Position numbers and translations under genes: made by a program
In this document: piece by piece, positions 42,058 through 50,781 of the stretch
Layout: each line of letters starts with the position of its first letter
How positions within the stretch are numbered: position 1 is the stretch's first letter
The notes under the pieces: generated by a model
What the model was told of the DNA's origin: nothing
Seen by the model: only the letters and a program-made list of their open reading frames with translations
The model's database searches: none
NCBI RefSeq assembly: GCF_002902905.1
Contig: NZ_CP026124.1
Coordinates: 434,001 to 498,000 of the forward strand
Origin: Achromobacter sp. AONIH1
GTDB lineage: Bacteria; Pseudomonadota; Gammaproteobacteria; Burkholderiales; Burkholderiaceae_B
Length of the DNA: 64,000 nucleotides
Direction: 5' to 3'

Positions 42058-43551
42058 CTAGCGCGACCGACGCCTGCACACCCGCCGCCACGCCAGCAGC
42101 AGAAGCAGCAGCACCACCAGGACGGCGACGCCGCCCGGCACCAGATAAGGCTGGGCCTTCGCCAGCAGCGGCACGGGGCCGCCATCGCGGGACTGCTGCA
42201 CGTCCGCGGGCGTGACCCGCAGATCCGGATTGCCGTAGCTCGCCAGCACGTAATTGGAAATGTCCGCCACCTGCTGGTTGGTCAGCGGATTGACGTAGGA
42301 CTTCTGATCGAAGCGCGGCATCAGCACGTGCTGATCGCCGACATTGCGGTCGATGCCGTACAGGATGGTCGCGACCAGATTGGCCGCCGTGCCCGCGCCG
42401 GTGGCCGTGTTGTGGAACAGCGAGGGATAGGCCTGGTTGGCGCTGCCCGCGCCGCTGGACTGGTGACAGCTGGCGCAATAGCCGCTGAACAGCGCGGCGC
42501 CGGACTTCAGGCTGGCGGTGGCGGTCTGGCTGTCCAGGCCGCGCCGCCGCGCCTCGTCGCTGGCCGCGCGGCCCTGGTCATAGGCGGTCCCGGCCGGGCG
42601 CTTGCTGTCCGCCGCGGACTCGGGGCCGACCGGCGCGGTGCTCTTCAGGTAGGCCGCGATCGCCCGAAGGTCCGTCTCGGGCATGTGCTGGAAACTGTTC
42701 TCGACCGCCTCGGCCATCATGCCGCCGGCCTGGGCCTTGCCGGCGACGCGACCGGTGCGCAGGTACTGCACCAGTTCGTCCTCCGACCAGCCGCCGATGC
42801 CGGCAACAGGATCCGAGCTGATGTTCGGCGCGTACCACGGCCCGACGGGGCCACCGCCCAGCGCGCGGCCGGCGTCCTCAGCCATGAGCGCGTTGCGCGG
42901 CGTATGGCAGCTGCCGCAATGCGCCAGCGCATTGGCCAGATAGGCGCCACGGTTGATCTGCTCGCTCTTGGACGGATCCGGGGTATAGCGCCGGTTGTCC
43001 AGGAACAACAGGTTCCATCCCAGCATCGAGGCCCGCACGCTGAACGGGAACGGCAGCCGCGTGACGGGAGCGGGTTCATCCACCGGGGCCACGCCCTTCA
43101 TGAAATAGGCGTACAGCGCCTTCATGTCCTCGTCGGTGATCAAGGTGTAGGACGTGTAGGGCATGGCCGGATACAGCCGCGCGCCATCCTTGCGCACGCC
43201 CTCGCGCAGCGCGCGGGCAAAATCCGCCTCGCTGTAGTCGCCGATGCCCGCCGTCCTGGACGGCGTGATGTTGCTGGCGTAGATGACGCCCAGCGGACTG
43301 TTGATGGGATAGCCGCCGGCATATGGCTTGCCGCCGCCGGCCTGCGTGTGACAGGCCAGGCAGTCGGCGGCGATGGCCAGCGAGCGGCCGCGTTCGAGCA
43401 GGCGCGCGTCGGCCTCGGCCGGCGCCTGCGCGGCGGCGCCGGCGGCCAGCCCCAGCCACAGCGCCGCGCCCAGGCCCAGGCGCAGCCAGGCGCGCGGGCG
43501 CGGGGAACCCGGATCGGAAACGACATGCGCGGAGCGGGCGGCGGGCATCAT
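42058..43551 (-). CDS. Tri-heme cytochrome c subunit of flavin dehydrogenase
   Basis: A 497-residue membrane-anchored electron-transfer subunit. A signal peptide ends near GLAAGAAAQ. Three c-type heme sites are CLACH (64-68), CGSCH (212-216) and CASCH (359-363), and a C-terminal anchor is VLVVLLLLLLAWRR. It passes electrons from the flavoprotein to ubiquinone or a terminal oxidase. The start at 43551 overlaps the flavoprotein stop by four bases (ATGA). The order small subunit, flavoprotein, cytochrome is that of Burkholderia FAD-glucose dehydrogenase. Confidence 0.94.
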   Translation of the reverse strand: MMPAARSAHVVSDPGSPRPRAWLRLGLGAALWLGLAAGAAAQAPAEADARLLERGRSLAIAADCLACHTQAGGGKPYAGGYPINSPLGVIYASNITPSRTAGIGDYSEADFARALREGVRKDGARLYPAMPYTSYTLITDEDMKALYAYFMKGVAPVDEPAPVTRLPFPFSVRASMLGWNLLFLDNRRYTPDPSKSEQINRGAYLANALAHCGSCHTPRNALMAEDAGRALGGGPVGPWYAPNISSDPVAGIGGWSEDELVQYLRTGRVAGKAQAGGMMAEAVENSFQHMPETDLRAIAAYLKSTAPVGPESAADSKRPAGTAYDQGRAASDEARRRGLDSQTATASLKSGAALFSGYCASCHQSSGAGSANQAYPSLFHNTATGAGTAANLVATILYGIDRNVGDQHVLMPRFDQKSYVNPLTNQQVADISNYVLASYGNPDLRVTPADVQQSRDGGPVPLLAKAQPYLVPGGVAVLVVLLLLLLAWRRVCRRRSR

Positions 43552-45203
43552 GCGGCGGCATCCATCTGCTTGGCGATGGCCGCCGCGGCCTTCAGGCCCA
43601 GGGCGGCCATGCTCAAGGTGCTGTTCACCACGCTGGCCGAGGGCATCGCGCCGCCGCCCGGCAGCCAGAGATTGTCGTGGTCGTGCGCGCGGCAGTCGCC
43701 ATTCACCACCGAGTCCTTGGGATTGGCGCCCATGATGACGCTGCCCATCATGTGGTTGTTGGCGTTGAGCTGTGTCGTGATGCGGAATTCGGTGGCCTGG
43801 AACAGCGTGCCGATATGCCGCAGCTGCGCGTGGGCGGCCTCGGCGCCCTTGCGCACGTAGTCGCCCACGTCGTAGTTGACGTCCGGACAGGGCAGCCCCA
43901 GCGGATCCATCCGCGTCTTGCTCAGGGTCAGGCGGTTGTTGGGGTCCGGCAGCGGCTCCAGGCTGATCGACAGGTCCACGCCATGCGCGGCGCGGCGGCG
44001 GATCTCGGCATCCAGCGCCTTGCCGGCCAGGCCCATGTCCATGGCGGCCTGCGTGGCCGAGGCGACCTGGGTGATGTTGTTCAGGATCATCTTGTTGGCC
44101 GAATAGGCCGAACGGAAGGCGCCGTCGCGCGGCCCCACCAGGCAGCTGCTCTGCGCCGGGCCGCGTCCCGGCCAGAGCGGTTCGCTGGCCAGGAAGAAGC
44201 AATGGAAGCCCGAGTGGTCCATGATGTTGCGGCCCACCTGGTCAGACGAATTGGCGATGCCGGCGGGGTTGCGTTCATTGGCGGCCATGAGCAGCAGGCG
44301 CGGGGTTTCCAGCGCGTTGCAGGCCAGCACGAAATGCCGGCCGGTGGCCTTGTGCGACTTGCGCGCCTGGTCGTACCAGTGCACGGCGGTGACGCGGTTG
44401 TTCTCGTCCGTGTCGATCTTGTAGACCACCGCCTGCGGCAGCACGATGGCGCCCTTCTCCTCGGCCGCCTGGACATGATGGATGCCGTTGTACATGGCGC
44501 CGACCGGACAGATCGGCTGGCAGTTGTTGTTGCCGCAACAGGTGGGACGGCCGCGCCAGGGCCGCGTGCTGCGGCCCTGCGGAATGGGCACCGAGCGGTA
44601 GCCATGCGGGTTCACCACGTCGGCGAAACGCTGGTCGCCATAGGCCCACGGCACCATGTCCATCGGATAGGGACCGCTGCGCTCGACCGGCGATTGCTGC
44701 GCGGGATCGTTGGGACCGGCCACGCCCATCTCGTTCTCGGCCTGCAGGTAGTAGGGCTCCAGCTCCTCGTATGATATCGGCCAGTCGCGGCCCACGCCGT
44801 AGGCCGATTGCATGCGCAGGTCCACCGGCAGGTGGCGCCAACACGACGCCGCCCAATGCCAGGTGGTGCCGCCCACGGTGCGCAGATAGCCCTGCTTGAA
44901 GCCGCTGCCGCTGGGACCGGTCAGGTGAACGTAGTTGTTTTCCGGGAAATACAGCGGCGCCGGCGCCAGCGGGGACTGTGGATACAGGCCCTGGAAATCG
45001 GATCCCAGGCGATTGGCGAAGGGCATGTTGCGCCAGTTTTCCACGGCCTGGGCGCGCTCGATGCGCAGGCCGGCCTCCAGGATCAGCACGGAGTGGCCGC
45101 GGGCGCTCAGCTGGTCCGCGATCATCGCGCCCACGACGCCCGAGCCGACGACGACGATGTCCGCGCGTGCGTCGCCGTCGGCGGAGAATTCTGCTTGTCT
45201 CAT
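43548..45203 (-). CDS. GMC-family FAD dehydrogenase subunit (fructose/glucose/sorbitol type)
   Basis: A 551-residue catalytic subunit. The FAD motif VVGSGVVGAMIADQL is at residues 18-32. CCGNNNCQPICP (Cys222, 223, 228, 232) matches the segment that holds a 3Fe-4S cluster in fructose dehydrogenase and FAD-glucose dehydrogenase. The catalytic His is in NNHMMGSVIMG, and the partner Asn or His is in SVVNSTLSMAALG. It has no signal of its own and is exported with the small subunit, as in relatives. The substrate (sugar, polyol or 2-keto-gluconate) cannot be fixed. Confidence 0.93.
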   Translation of the reverse strand: MRQAEFSADGDARADIVVVGSGVVGAMIADQLSARGHSVLILEAGLRIERAQAVENWRNMPFANRLGSDFQGLYPQSPLAPAPLYFPENNYVHLTGPSGSGFKQGYLRTVGGTTWHWAASCWRHLPVDLRMQSAYGVGRDWPISYEELEPYYLQAENEMGVAGPNDPAQQSPVERSGPYPMDMVPWAYGDQRFADVVNPHGYRSVPIPQGRSTRPWRGRPTCCGNNNCQPICPVGAMYNGIHHVQAAEEKGAIVLPQAVVYKIDTDENNRVTAVHWYDQARKSHKATGRHFVLACNALETPRLLLMAANERNPAGIANSSDQVGRNIMDHSGFHCFFLASEPLWPGRGPAQSSCLVGPRDGAFRSAYSANKMILNNITQVASATQAAMDMGLAGKALDAEIRRRAAHGVDLSISLEPLPDPNNRLTLSKTRMDPLGLPCPDVNYDVGDYVRKGAEAAHAQLRHIGTLFQATEFRITTQLNANNHMMGSVIMGANPKDSVVNGDCRAHDHDNLWLPGGGAMPSASVVNSTLSMAALGLKAAAAIAKQMDAAA

Positions 45204-45814
45204 AGGGTTGCGCCAGGTGAAGCGATCAGGGGAGGCTCGGGCGGCATGGCCGCCGGATCCGGCGGCGCCGCCGTCCACCAGAGCGGGCCATAGCTGCAAT
45301 AGGTGGGCACGGTGAGCGCGTCGCGCACGGGCTGGTACATCAGCGCCTCTTCATAGGCGACGACGACGGCGGTCGGCCCGCGTCCCACGGTGCCCGTGTA
45401 CCAGGCGGCGACGATGTCGCTGGCCAGGTCCTGCAGCCCGGCCTGCCTGGCCGCGGCCATCAGCGCGTCGGCGGTGGGATGGCTGGCGGCCAGCGCGGCC
45501 AGCCTGGGCCAGTCGCCGGCCTGACGCACGCCGGAACGCTCCAGCGCGTCGCGCATGCGGCGCGCGGTGACGGGGTTCAGGTGGGCGTGGTCGGTCAGCG
45601 CGCGCGACAGCGCGAGGAAACCATCGTCGGCCACGGGCGCGGCAGACGGTTGCGCGGCGGGTTGAGCACAGAGCAGGGAGGGATAGGCCAGCAGTCCGGC
45701 TTCAAGCCCGACGCCGGCCAGGCCCAGCATGAGCGCGCGGCGGCGCGGCAGCGCGACCTGCGCGTCGGTCTCGGAAGGATCCGGGGCCGGGGTGCCTGAG
45801 GAGGGCGATTCCAC
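45200..45814 (-). CDS. Small (chaperone) subunit, FAD-SLDH family
   Basis: A 204-residue subunit that relatives need for folding and Tat export of the flavoprotein. It has the arginine pair in LPRRRALMLGLAGVGLEAGLLAY near residue 25 and the family end AAWYTGTVGRG, then AYEEALMYQPVRDALTVPTYCSYGPLWW (Pfam FAD-SLDH). The GTG start at 45814 is behind AAAGGA. Another GTG at 45841 would add nine residues and has a poorer site. It overlaps the next gene by four bases. Confidence 0.85.
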   Translation of the reverse strand: MESPSSGTPAPDPSETDAQVALPRRRALMLGLAGVGLEAGLLAYPSLLCAQPAAQPSAAPVADDGFLALSRALTDHAHLNPVTARRMRDALERSGVRQAGDWPRLAALAASHPTADALMAAARQAGLQDLASDIVAAWYTGTVGRGPTAVVVAYEEALMYQPVRDALTVPTYCSYGPLWWTAAPPDPAAMPPEPPLIASPGATL

Positions 45815-45984
45815 GGTGATCTGTCCTTTCCAGTAAAACACTGCGGTTTACTTTATCGGATGCACCTGACAGGAAGGTGTACTGTACTCCTCTGCCCCAT
45901 GGGCAACAATTTTCCATTTTCCGCATTGCCGCGCGGCGGTTTTCATGCCCGGCCGCGCCCAGCCCACATTCTCCGGAGCGTTCC

Positions 45985-46635
45985 ATGGCAAAGATAAGCA
46001 TCGATTTCGTCTCGGACGTGGCCTGCCCGTGGTGCGCGGTGGGCCTGGGCGGCCTGCTGGCCGCGATCGAGCGGCTGCGCGGCGAGGCCGAGGTCGAACT
46101 GCATTTCCGGCCCTTCGAGCTGAACCCCGACATGCCCAAGGGCGGACAGAACACCATCGAGCGCCTGATGGCCAAGTACGGCTACGACCGCGAGCGCATC
46201 CAGGCCAACCGCAAGGTGATCAGCGAGCGCGCGGCCGCCGTCGGCATGCCGATGCGCATGGCCGACGACAACCGCTCCTACAACACCTTCGACGCGCATC
46301 GGCTGCTGCATTGGGCCGGGCTGCAGGATCCCGCCCTGCAGGTCGCGCTTAAGAAGCGCCTGCTGGCGGTCTATCACGACGACAACCTGGACACGAGCGA
46401 CGCCGAGGTGCTGGCGCGCGCGGCGGCCGACGCCGGCCTGGACGAGGCGCAGGCGCGCGAGGTGCTGGCGTCCGGCCGCTATGCCGATGCGGTCAGGACC
46501 GAGGAAGCGCAATGGCGCGATCGCGGCATCACGTCGGTGCCGTCGGTGATCCTCAACGGCAAGTACCTGGTGTCCGGCGGCCAGCCGACGGACGTGTTCG
46601 AACAGGCGCTGCGCCAGGTGGCGCAGGAAGGCTAG
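45985..46635 (+). CDS. DsbA-family oxidoreductase, FrnE-like
   Basis: A 216-residue thioredoxin-fold protein without a signal peptide, so it is cytoplasmic. The active site is CPWC at residues 14-17 (FVSDVACPWCAVGLGGL). The FrnE pattern continues with HFRPFELNPDMPKGGQN and a late GITSVPSVILNGKYLVSGGQP with the cis-proline (VPS). Family members help against oxidative stress or isomerise polyketide intermediates. GGAG lies nine bases before the ATG at 45985. It is divergent from the dehydrogenase operon. Confidence 0.93.
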   Translation: MAKISIDFVSDVACPWCAVGLGGLLAAIERLRGEAEVELHFRPFELNPDMPKGGQNTIERLMAKYGYDRERIQANRKVISERAAAVGMPMRMADDNRSYNTFDAHRLLHWAGLQDPALQVALKKRLLAVYHDDNLDTSDAEVLARAAADAGLDEAQAREVLASGRYADAVRTEEAQWRDRGITSVPSVILNGKYLVSGGQPTDVFEQALRQVAQEG

Positions 46636-46717
46636 ATCCCCGACCCGGGGCTTGCCGTCACGGGGCGTGACGTATCGGGATGCGGCGTAGCGGGACGCCG
46701 CGCATCAGCCCCGGCGC

Positions 46718-47425
46718 TCAGACCCGTCCGCCCAGCTGCGCCATGCCCGGCTTGGCTCCGGCCGGCCCCAGCTTCTCGTAGTTGTTCTTCAGGATGATGC
46801 CGGCGTAGTAGACATGCTCGCGCATCAGATCCTCGGCGCGCGCGCCGTCGCGCCCGATGATGGCGTTGACGATGCGGTGGTGGTCATCGTGCGAGCGCAG
46901 GATGATGCCGTGGTCTTCCCACAGGACGATGCGGTCCGACGCGTAGGGAATGGCCTGGGCCTGCGTGGCGAAGCGCCTGACCCAGGGATTGCCGGCGGCT
47001 TCCAGGATGCTGTTGTGCAGCGTGATGTTCACCTGCTGGTACGGCATGTGGTCGTCGGGCAGCAGCACGCCCTTGCCCAGGATGCGGTCGCCTTCGTCCA
47101 GGCAATTGCGCAGGGTCGCGACCGCGTCGTTCGACAGGCCGCGCATGGCCGCCTGGCGACAGGCCAGCCCTTCCAGCGCGGCCCGCACCTCGTAGGCCGC
47201 CACGATCTCGCCGATGTCATAGGCCCGCACCGTGTAGCCGCGCTTGGGCAGGTGTTCGAGCAGGCCCTCGTTGCCCAGCGTCGCCAGGGCGGCGCGCACC
47301 GGCGTGCGCGACACGCCCAGCTTCTCGGCCAGCGGGATTTCCTCCAGGCGCGCGCCCGGGCTGAACTTGCCGTGCAGCACCCAGTCCCGCAGCGTGTCGG
47401 TCACGTGTTGAGATAGCGTATCCAT
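46718..47425 (-). CDS. GntR-family (FCD) transcriptional regulator
   Basis: A 235-residue FCD regulator. The winged helix contains KFSPGARLEEIPLAEKLGVSRTPVRAALATLGNEGLLEHLPKRGY. The ligand domain shows NITLHNSILEAAGNPWV and DHHRIVNAIIGRD, the histidine positions that bind a metal in the family. I chose the ATG at 47425, because the longer frame would translate through the palindrome TGTATACA at 47433, which is the likely operator. It diverges from the SDR and ABC-transporter genes, and probably controls them. Confidence 0.92.
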   Translation of the reverse strand: MDTLSQHVTDTLRDWVLHGKFSPGARLEEIPLAEKLGVSRTPVRAALATLGNEGLLEHLPKRGYTVRAYDIGEIVAAYEVRAALEGLACRQAAMRGLSNDAVATLRNCLDEGDRILGKGVLLPDDHMPYQQVNITLHNSILEAAGNPWVRRFATQAQAIPYASDRIVLWEDHGIILRSHDDHHRIVNAIIGRDGARAEDLMREHVYYAGIILKNNYEKLGPAGAKPGMAQLGGRV

Positions 47426-47432
47426 GCCGCAT

Positions 47433-47440
47433 TGTATACA
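47433..47440. promoter_or_regulatory. Candidate GntR operator at the regulator gene
   Basis: TGTATACA, a perfect 8-bp palindrome, 7 bp before the GntR start. A related half (AATACATAC) follows within 7 bp. Its place predicts autoregulation. Confidence 0.6.
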
Positions 47441-47562
47441 TGAAGAATACATACGTTCCCGCCACCGGGTTCGCATCAGGGCTTTCCCCAGTGAATTCCC
47501 CAATGAAGACTGATTTCCCTCAAAGCAAGATCAGGGAAAGCCCTTATATATGCGCGACCAGC

Positions 47563-47572
47563 ATGTATACAT
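47563..47572. promoter_or_regulatory. Candidate GntR operator at the SDR gene
   Basis: ATGTATACAT, a perfect 10-bp palindrome, 68 bp before the SDR start. It shares the core TGTATACA with the site at 47433 on the other side of the divergent gap. Confidence 0.6.
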
Positions 47573-47640
47573 AATCGCAAAAAATTTTAAAGCCGCCGTT
47601 GCCGTTCCCCAGGCGGACGGCACGATCGCCAGGAGACAGC

Positions 47641-48432
47641 ATGTCCAATGTATCCACGCCCGCCGCGGGCGCCGCTTCCCGTCTTGCCCTGGTCACGGGC
47701 GGCGGCGGCGGCATCGGCGCCACCATCTGCCAGGAGCTGGCGCAGGCCGGCTACCGGGTCGTGGTGTCGGACGTGGATGCCGGCCGCGCGCGCCGCGTGG
47801 CCGACGAACTGGGCGCGCCGCATGACGCGCGCGCCTTCGACGTCAGCGACGAAGCCTCGGTCATGGCGGCCTTCGACGACATCGAGACACGCCACGGCCC
47901 GATCTCGGTGCTGGTCAGCGCCGCCGGCCTGCTGCTGTTCCAGGACAACGGCGAACGCCCGCTGATCAAGGACACCACGCTGGATATCTGGGAACGCAGC
48001 TTCGCCGTGAACGCGCGCGGCGTGTTCCTGTGCGGACGCGAATTCCTGCGCCGCCGCGAAGCCGCGCCGGTGCAGCACGGCCGCGTCGTCACCTTCAGCT
48101 CGGTGGCCGCGCAGCTGGGCGGCTACCGCTCCAGCGCTTCGTACATCGCCGCCAAGTCCGCCGTGCTGGGCCTGACCAAGGCCATGGCGCGCGAATCCGC
48201 GCACCTGGGCATCACCGTCAACGGCATCGCCCCGGGCCTGATCGACACCGACATGCTGCGCAGCACCGTCACCAGCAGCGGCGCGCTCGCCGCCGCCGCG
48301 CAGGCCATCCCGCTGGGCCGCATCGGCACCGTGCAGGACGTGGCCGCCGCCGTCCGCTTCCTGGCCTCGGAAGACGCCGCCTACATCACGGGCAGCATCA
48401 TCGATGTCAACGGCGGCTACCGCATGCAGTAG
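47641..48432 (+). CDS. Short-chain dehydrogenase/reductase
   Basis: A 263-residue SDR. It has VTGGGGGIGATI for cofactor binding, SAAGLL in the place of NNAG, Ser in TFSSVAAQLGG, YIAAKSA for Tyr and Lys, and the family end AYITGSIIDVNGGYRM. The start at 47641 follows CAGGAGAC. An in-frame ATG 42 bp upstream is less well placed. It is the first gene of the run that leads to the transporter. It probably oxidises an alcohol of the imported substrate. Confidence 0.9.
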   Translation: MSNVSTPAAGAASRLALVTGGGGGIGATICQELAQAGYRVVVSDVDAGRARRVADELGAPHDARAFDVSDEASVMAAFDDIETRHGPISVLVSAAGLLLFQDNGERPLIKDTTLDIWERSFAVNARGVFLCGREFLRRREAAPVQHGRVVTFSSVAAQLGGYRSSASYIAAKSAVLGLTKAMARESAHLGITVNGIAPGLIDTDMLRSTVTSSGALAAAAQAIPLGRIGTVQDVAAAVRFLASEDAAYITGSIIDVNGGYRMQ

Positions 48433-48482
48433 CAACACCCGGCCGTTCCACGCAGTCGTTCGAATTTGGCGGCATGTCCGCC

Positions 48483-48506
48483 CAGTACCCAGACCAGTAC
48501 CCAGAC
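48483..48506 (+). repeat. Tandem 12-bp repeat
   Basis: CAGTACCCAGAC occurs twice in direct succession, followed by CAG, in the 177-bp gap between the SDR gene and the substrate-binding-protein gene. It may mark a slippage event. Confidence 0.85.
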
Positions 48507-48609
48507 CAGCGCCAGTCCCGGTCCGCTTCGCGCCATGCCCGCCGCACAGGGCAGCATCCGGCGTGGACGGTCCTGACGGCAAAAAAATGATCAGCAACGG
48601 GAGACAACC

Positions 48610-49821
48610 ATGAAGACCAGCAGTCGCTTCGCCGCCGCCGCGCTTTGCGCGTGGGCGGTCGCCACCGGCGCCCAGGCCCAGCAGGAACCGGGCATCACCG
48701 ACAAGACCATCAAGATCGGCGTGTTCGCGCCGCTGTCCGGCGCCGGCATGGCCTACGGCTTCGACGTGATGAACGCGGCCAAGATGTACTACGCCAAGAT
48801 CAACAAGGAAGGCGGCATCCATGGCCGCCAGCTGGAGCTGGTGATCGAGGACGATCGCTGCAACGCCAACGACCTGGTCGCGGCCGTGAAGAAGCTGACC
48901 GAACAGGACAAGGTCTTCATGCTGAACGGCGGCTCCTGCTCGGCCGCCGTGGTGGCCGCGCGCGAATACGTCGAGCGCGAGAAGATCCCGCTGCTGATGC
49001 TGAACGCCTCGGGCGACGGCGCGCTGTATCCGCCGTCCAAGTACATCTACGGCGCGTTCTCGATCTCGCAGCACGCCGTGGGCGGCTCGATGATGCAGTT
49101 CGCCTCGGAGCACCTGAAGGCCAAGAAGGTCGGCTACATCAACCACGATGACGCCTACGGCGGCTGGAACCTGGAAGCCGCGCGCGCCCAGGCCAAGCAG
49201 CTGGGCGGCGTGGACCTGCAGGTGCAGTCGGTGAACCCGAACATCACCGACGTGACCGCGCCCATGCTCAAGATCCGCGCGGCCAATCCCGACGTGCTGC
49301 TGCTGACCACCTACGCCCGTCCGGCCGCGCTGATCATCAAGAAGGCGCAGGAACTGGGCTGGAACAAGCCCATCGTGCTGGCCGTCAACGGCACCGCCGA
49401 CCTGAAGCAGCTGGTGGAGAACGTCGGCAACAAGGACGCCTTCAAGAACGTCTACATCCAGGACGTGCTGTCCGACCTGCCCGGCGGGCCCAAGCTGACC
49501 TGGGTCTACGACATGTACAAACAGGCCTATCCCGACCTCGCCGCCAAGCCCGGCCATCCGCAGACCTACATGCCCTACGGCATCCCGCCGGCGATGGCGG
49601 TGGTCAACGCGCTCAAGGCCGCCGGCCCGCAGCCCACCCGCGAGAAGGTGCTGGCCGCGCTGGAAACCATGAAGTTCGATTCCGGCGTGATGGCGGGTCC
49701 GATCGAGTTCGGCCCGAATGACCGCGCCGCTCAGGAATCGGCCATCTACATCAAGTTCGACGGCACCAGCATGTCGCTGGTCCCGGGCGCCTTCAAGAGC
49801 GTCTGGCAGTACCAGCCTTAA
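48610..49821 (+). CDS. ABC transporter substrate-binding protein, LivK type
   Basis: A 403-residue periplasmic binding protein. The signal peptide ends near ATGAQAQQ. The branched-chain-amino-acid-receptor pattern follows: GITDKTIKIGVFAPLSGAGMAYGFDVMNAAKMYYAKINKEGGIHGRQLELVIEDDRC. Such receptors also bind aromatic and alicyclic acids. Four permease and ATPase genes follow directly. The context (SDRs and a steroid-dehydrogenase-like flavoprotein) speaks for a ring-containing or fatty carboxylate rather than an amino acid, which is inference. Confidence 0.93.
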   Translation: MKTSSRFAAAALCAWAVATGAQAQQEPGITDKTIKIGVFAPLSGAGMAYGFDVMNAAKMYYAKINKEGGIHGRQLELVIEDDRCNANDLVAAVKKLTEQDKVFMLNGGSCSAAVVAAREYVEREKIPLLMLNASGDGALYPPSKYIYGAFSISQHAVGGSMMQFASEHLKAKKVGYINHDDAYGGWNLEAARAQAKQLGGVDLQVQSVNPNITDVTAPMLKIRAANPDVLLLTTYARPAALIIKKAQELGWNKPIVLAVNGTADLKQLVENVGNKDAFKNVYIQDVLSDLPGGPKLTWVYDMYKQAYPDLAAKPGHPQTYMPYGIPPAMAVVNALKAAGPQPTREKVLAALETMKFDSGVMAGPIEFGPNDRAAQESAIYIKFDGTSMSLVPGAFKSVWQYQP

Positions 49822-49878
49822 TCACACGGGCAGCGCCCGCGCGATGGCGCAGCATCGCGCGGGCCGCCGGAGACCATC

Positions 49879-50781
49879 ATGAGTTTTGCCGATATCTGGT
49901 TGTTCCTGCAGCAGGGGGTGCTGTCGGGACTGGTGACGGGCAGCGTGTACGCGCTGCTGGCCGTCGCCGTCGTCATCGTATTCAAGACCACCGACGTGCC
50001 GAATTTCGCCCAGGGCGAGATCTTCATGGTCGGAGGCTACATCGCATTGTTCCTGACCCTGGTGCTGGGCTGGCCCTACCTGGTCGTGATTCCCGTCACG
50101 CTGCTGGCGGTGGCCGTGGTGGCCGCGCTGTTCCAGCGCGTGGTGATGGAGCGCGTGATCGCGTCCAAGGGCGTGGGCGTGCAGCTGGTGATCGCCACGC
50201 TGGGCCTGGCCTACGCGCTCAAGGGCCTGGTGCGCCAGAGCGGCCTGGGCGACACGCCGCGCTCGCTGCCGCCGCTGGCGCCCACCGACGCCATCATCAT
50301 CGGCGACGCCGTGCTGACCCAGCTGGACCTGGTGATCTTCGCCGTGGCGGTGGCCGTGATGCTGCTGCTGTTCTGCATGTTCCGCTACACCCGCGTCGGC
50401 CGCGCCATGCGCGCCGTCGGCATGAATCCCAAGGCGGCGCGCCTGACCGGCGTGAACCTGGCCCGCATCCGCATGCTGGTGTGGGCGCTGGCTGGCCTGA
50501 TCTCGTCCGTGGCGGCCCTGCTCATCACGCCCAAGATCCTGATCACCCCGGACATCGGCCACATCGCCATCCTGGCCTATGCCGCGGCCATCGTGGGCGG
50601 CATCACCAGCCTGCCCGGCGCCGTGGTCGGCGGTTTCGTGATCGGCGTGGCCGAGAACCTGGTGGGCCTGTTCATTTCCACCAACGCCATCGTGGTCGCG
50701 CCCTTCGTCGCCATCATGGTCGTGCTGCTGCTGCGTCCGCAAGGCCTGCTGGGCGGCAAACTGCAGGTGAAGAAAGTATGA
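49879..50781 (+). CDS. livH: Branched-chain-type ABC permease, LivH
   Basis: A 300-residue inner-membrane permease. Eight or so hydrophobic segments are present, with the LivH features GLVTGSVYALLAVAVVIVFKTTDVPNFAQGEIFMVGGY and RAVGMNPKAARLTGVNLARIRMLVWALAGLISSVAALL, the cytoplasmic loop that contacts the ATPase. It lies 57 bp after the receptor gene and overlaps livM by four bases. Confidence 0.95.
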   Translation: MSFADIWLFLQQGVLSGLVTGSVYALLAVAVVIVFKTTDVPNFAQGEIFMVGGYIALFLTLVLGWPYLVVIPVTLLAVAVVAALFQRVVMERVIASKGVGVQLVIATLGLAYALKGLVRQSGLGDTPRSLPPLAPTDAIIIGDAVLTQLDLVIFAVAVAVMLLLFCMFRYTRVGRAMRAVGMNPKAARLTGVNLARIRMLVWALAGLISSVAALLITPKILITPDIGHIAILAYAAAIVGGITSLPGAVVGGFVIGVAENLVGLFISTNAIVVAPFVAIMVVLLLRPQGLLGGKLQVKKV

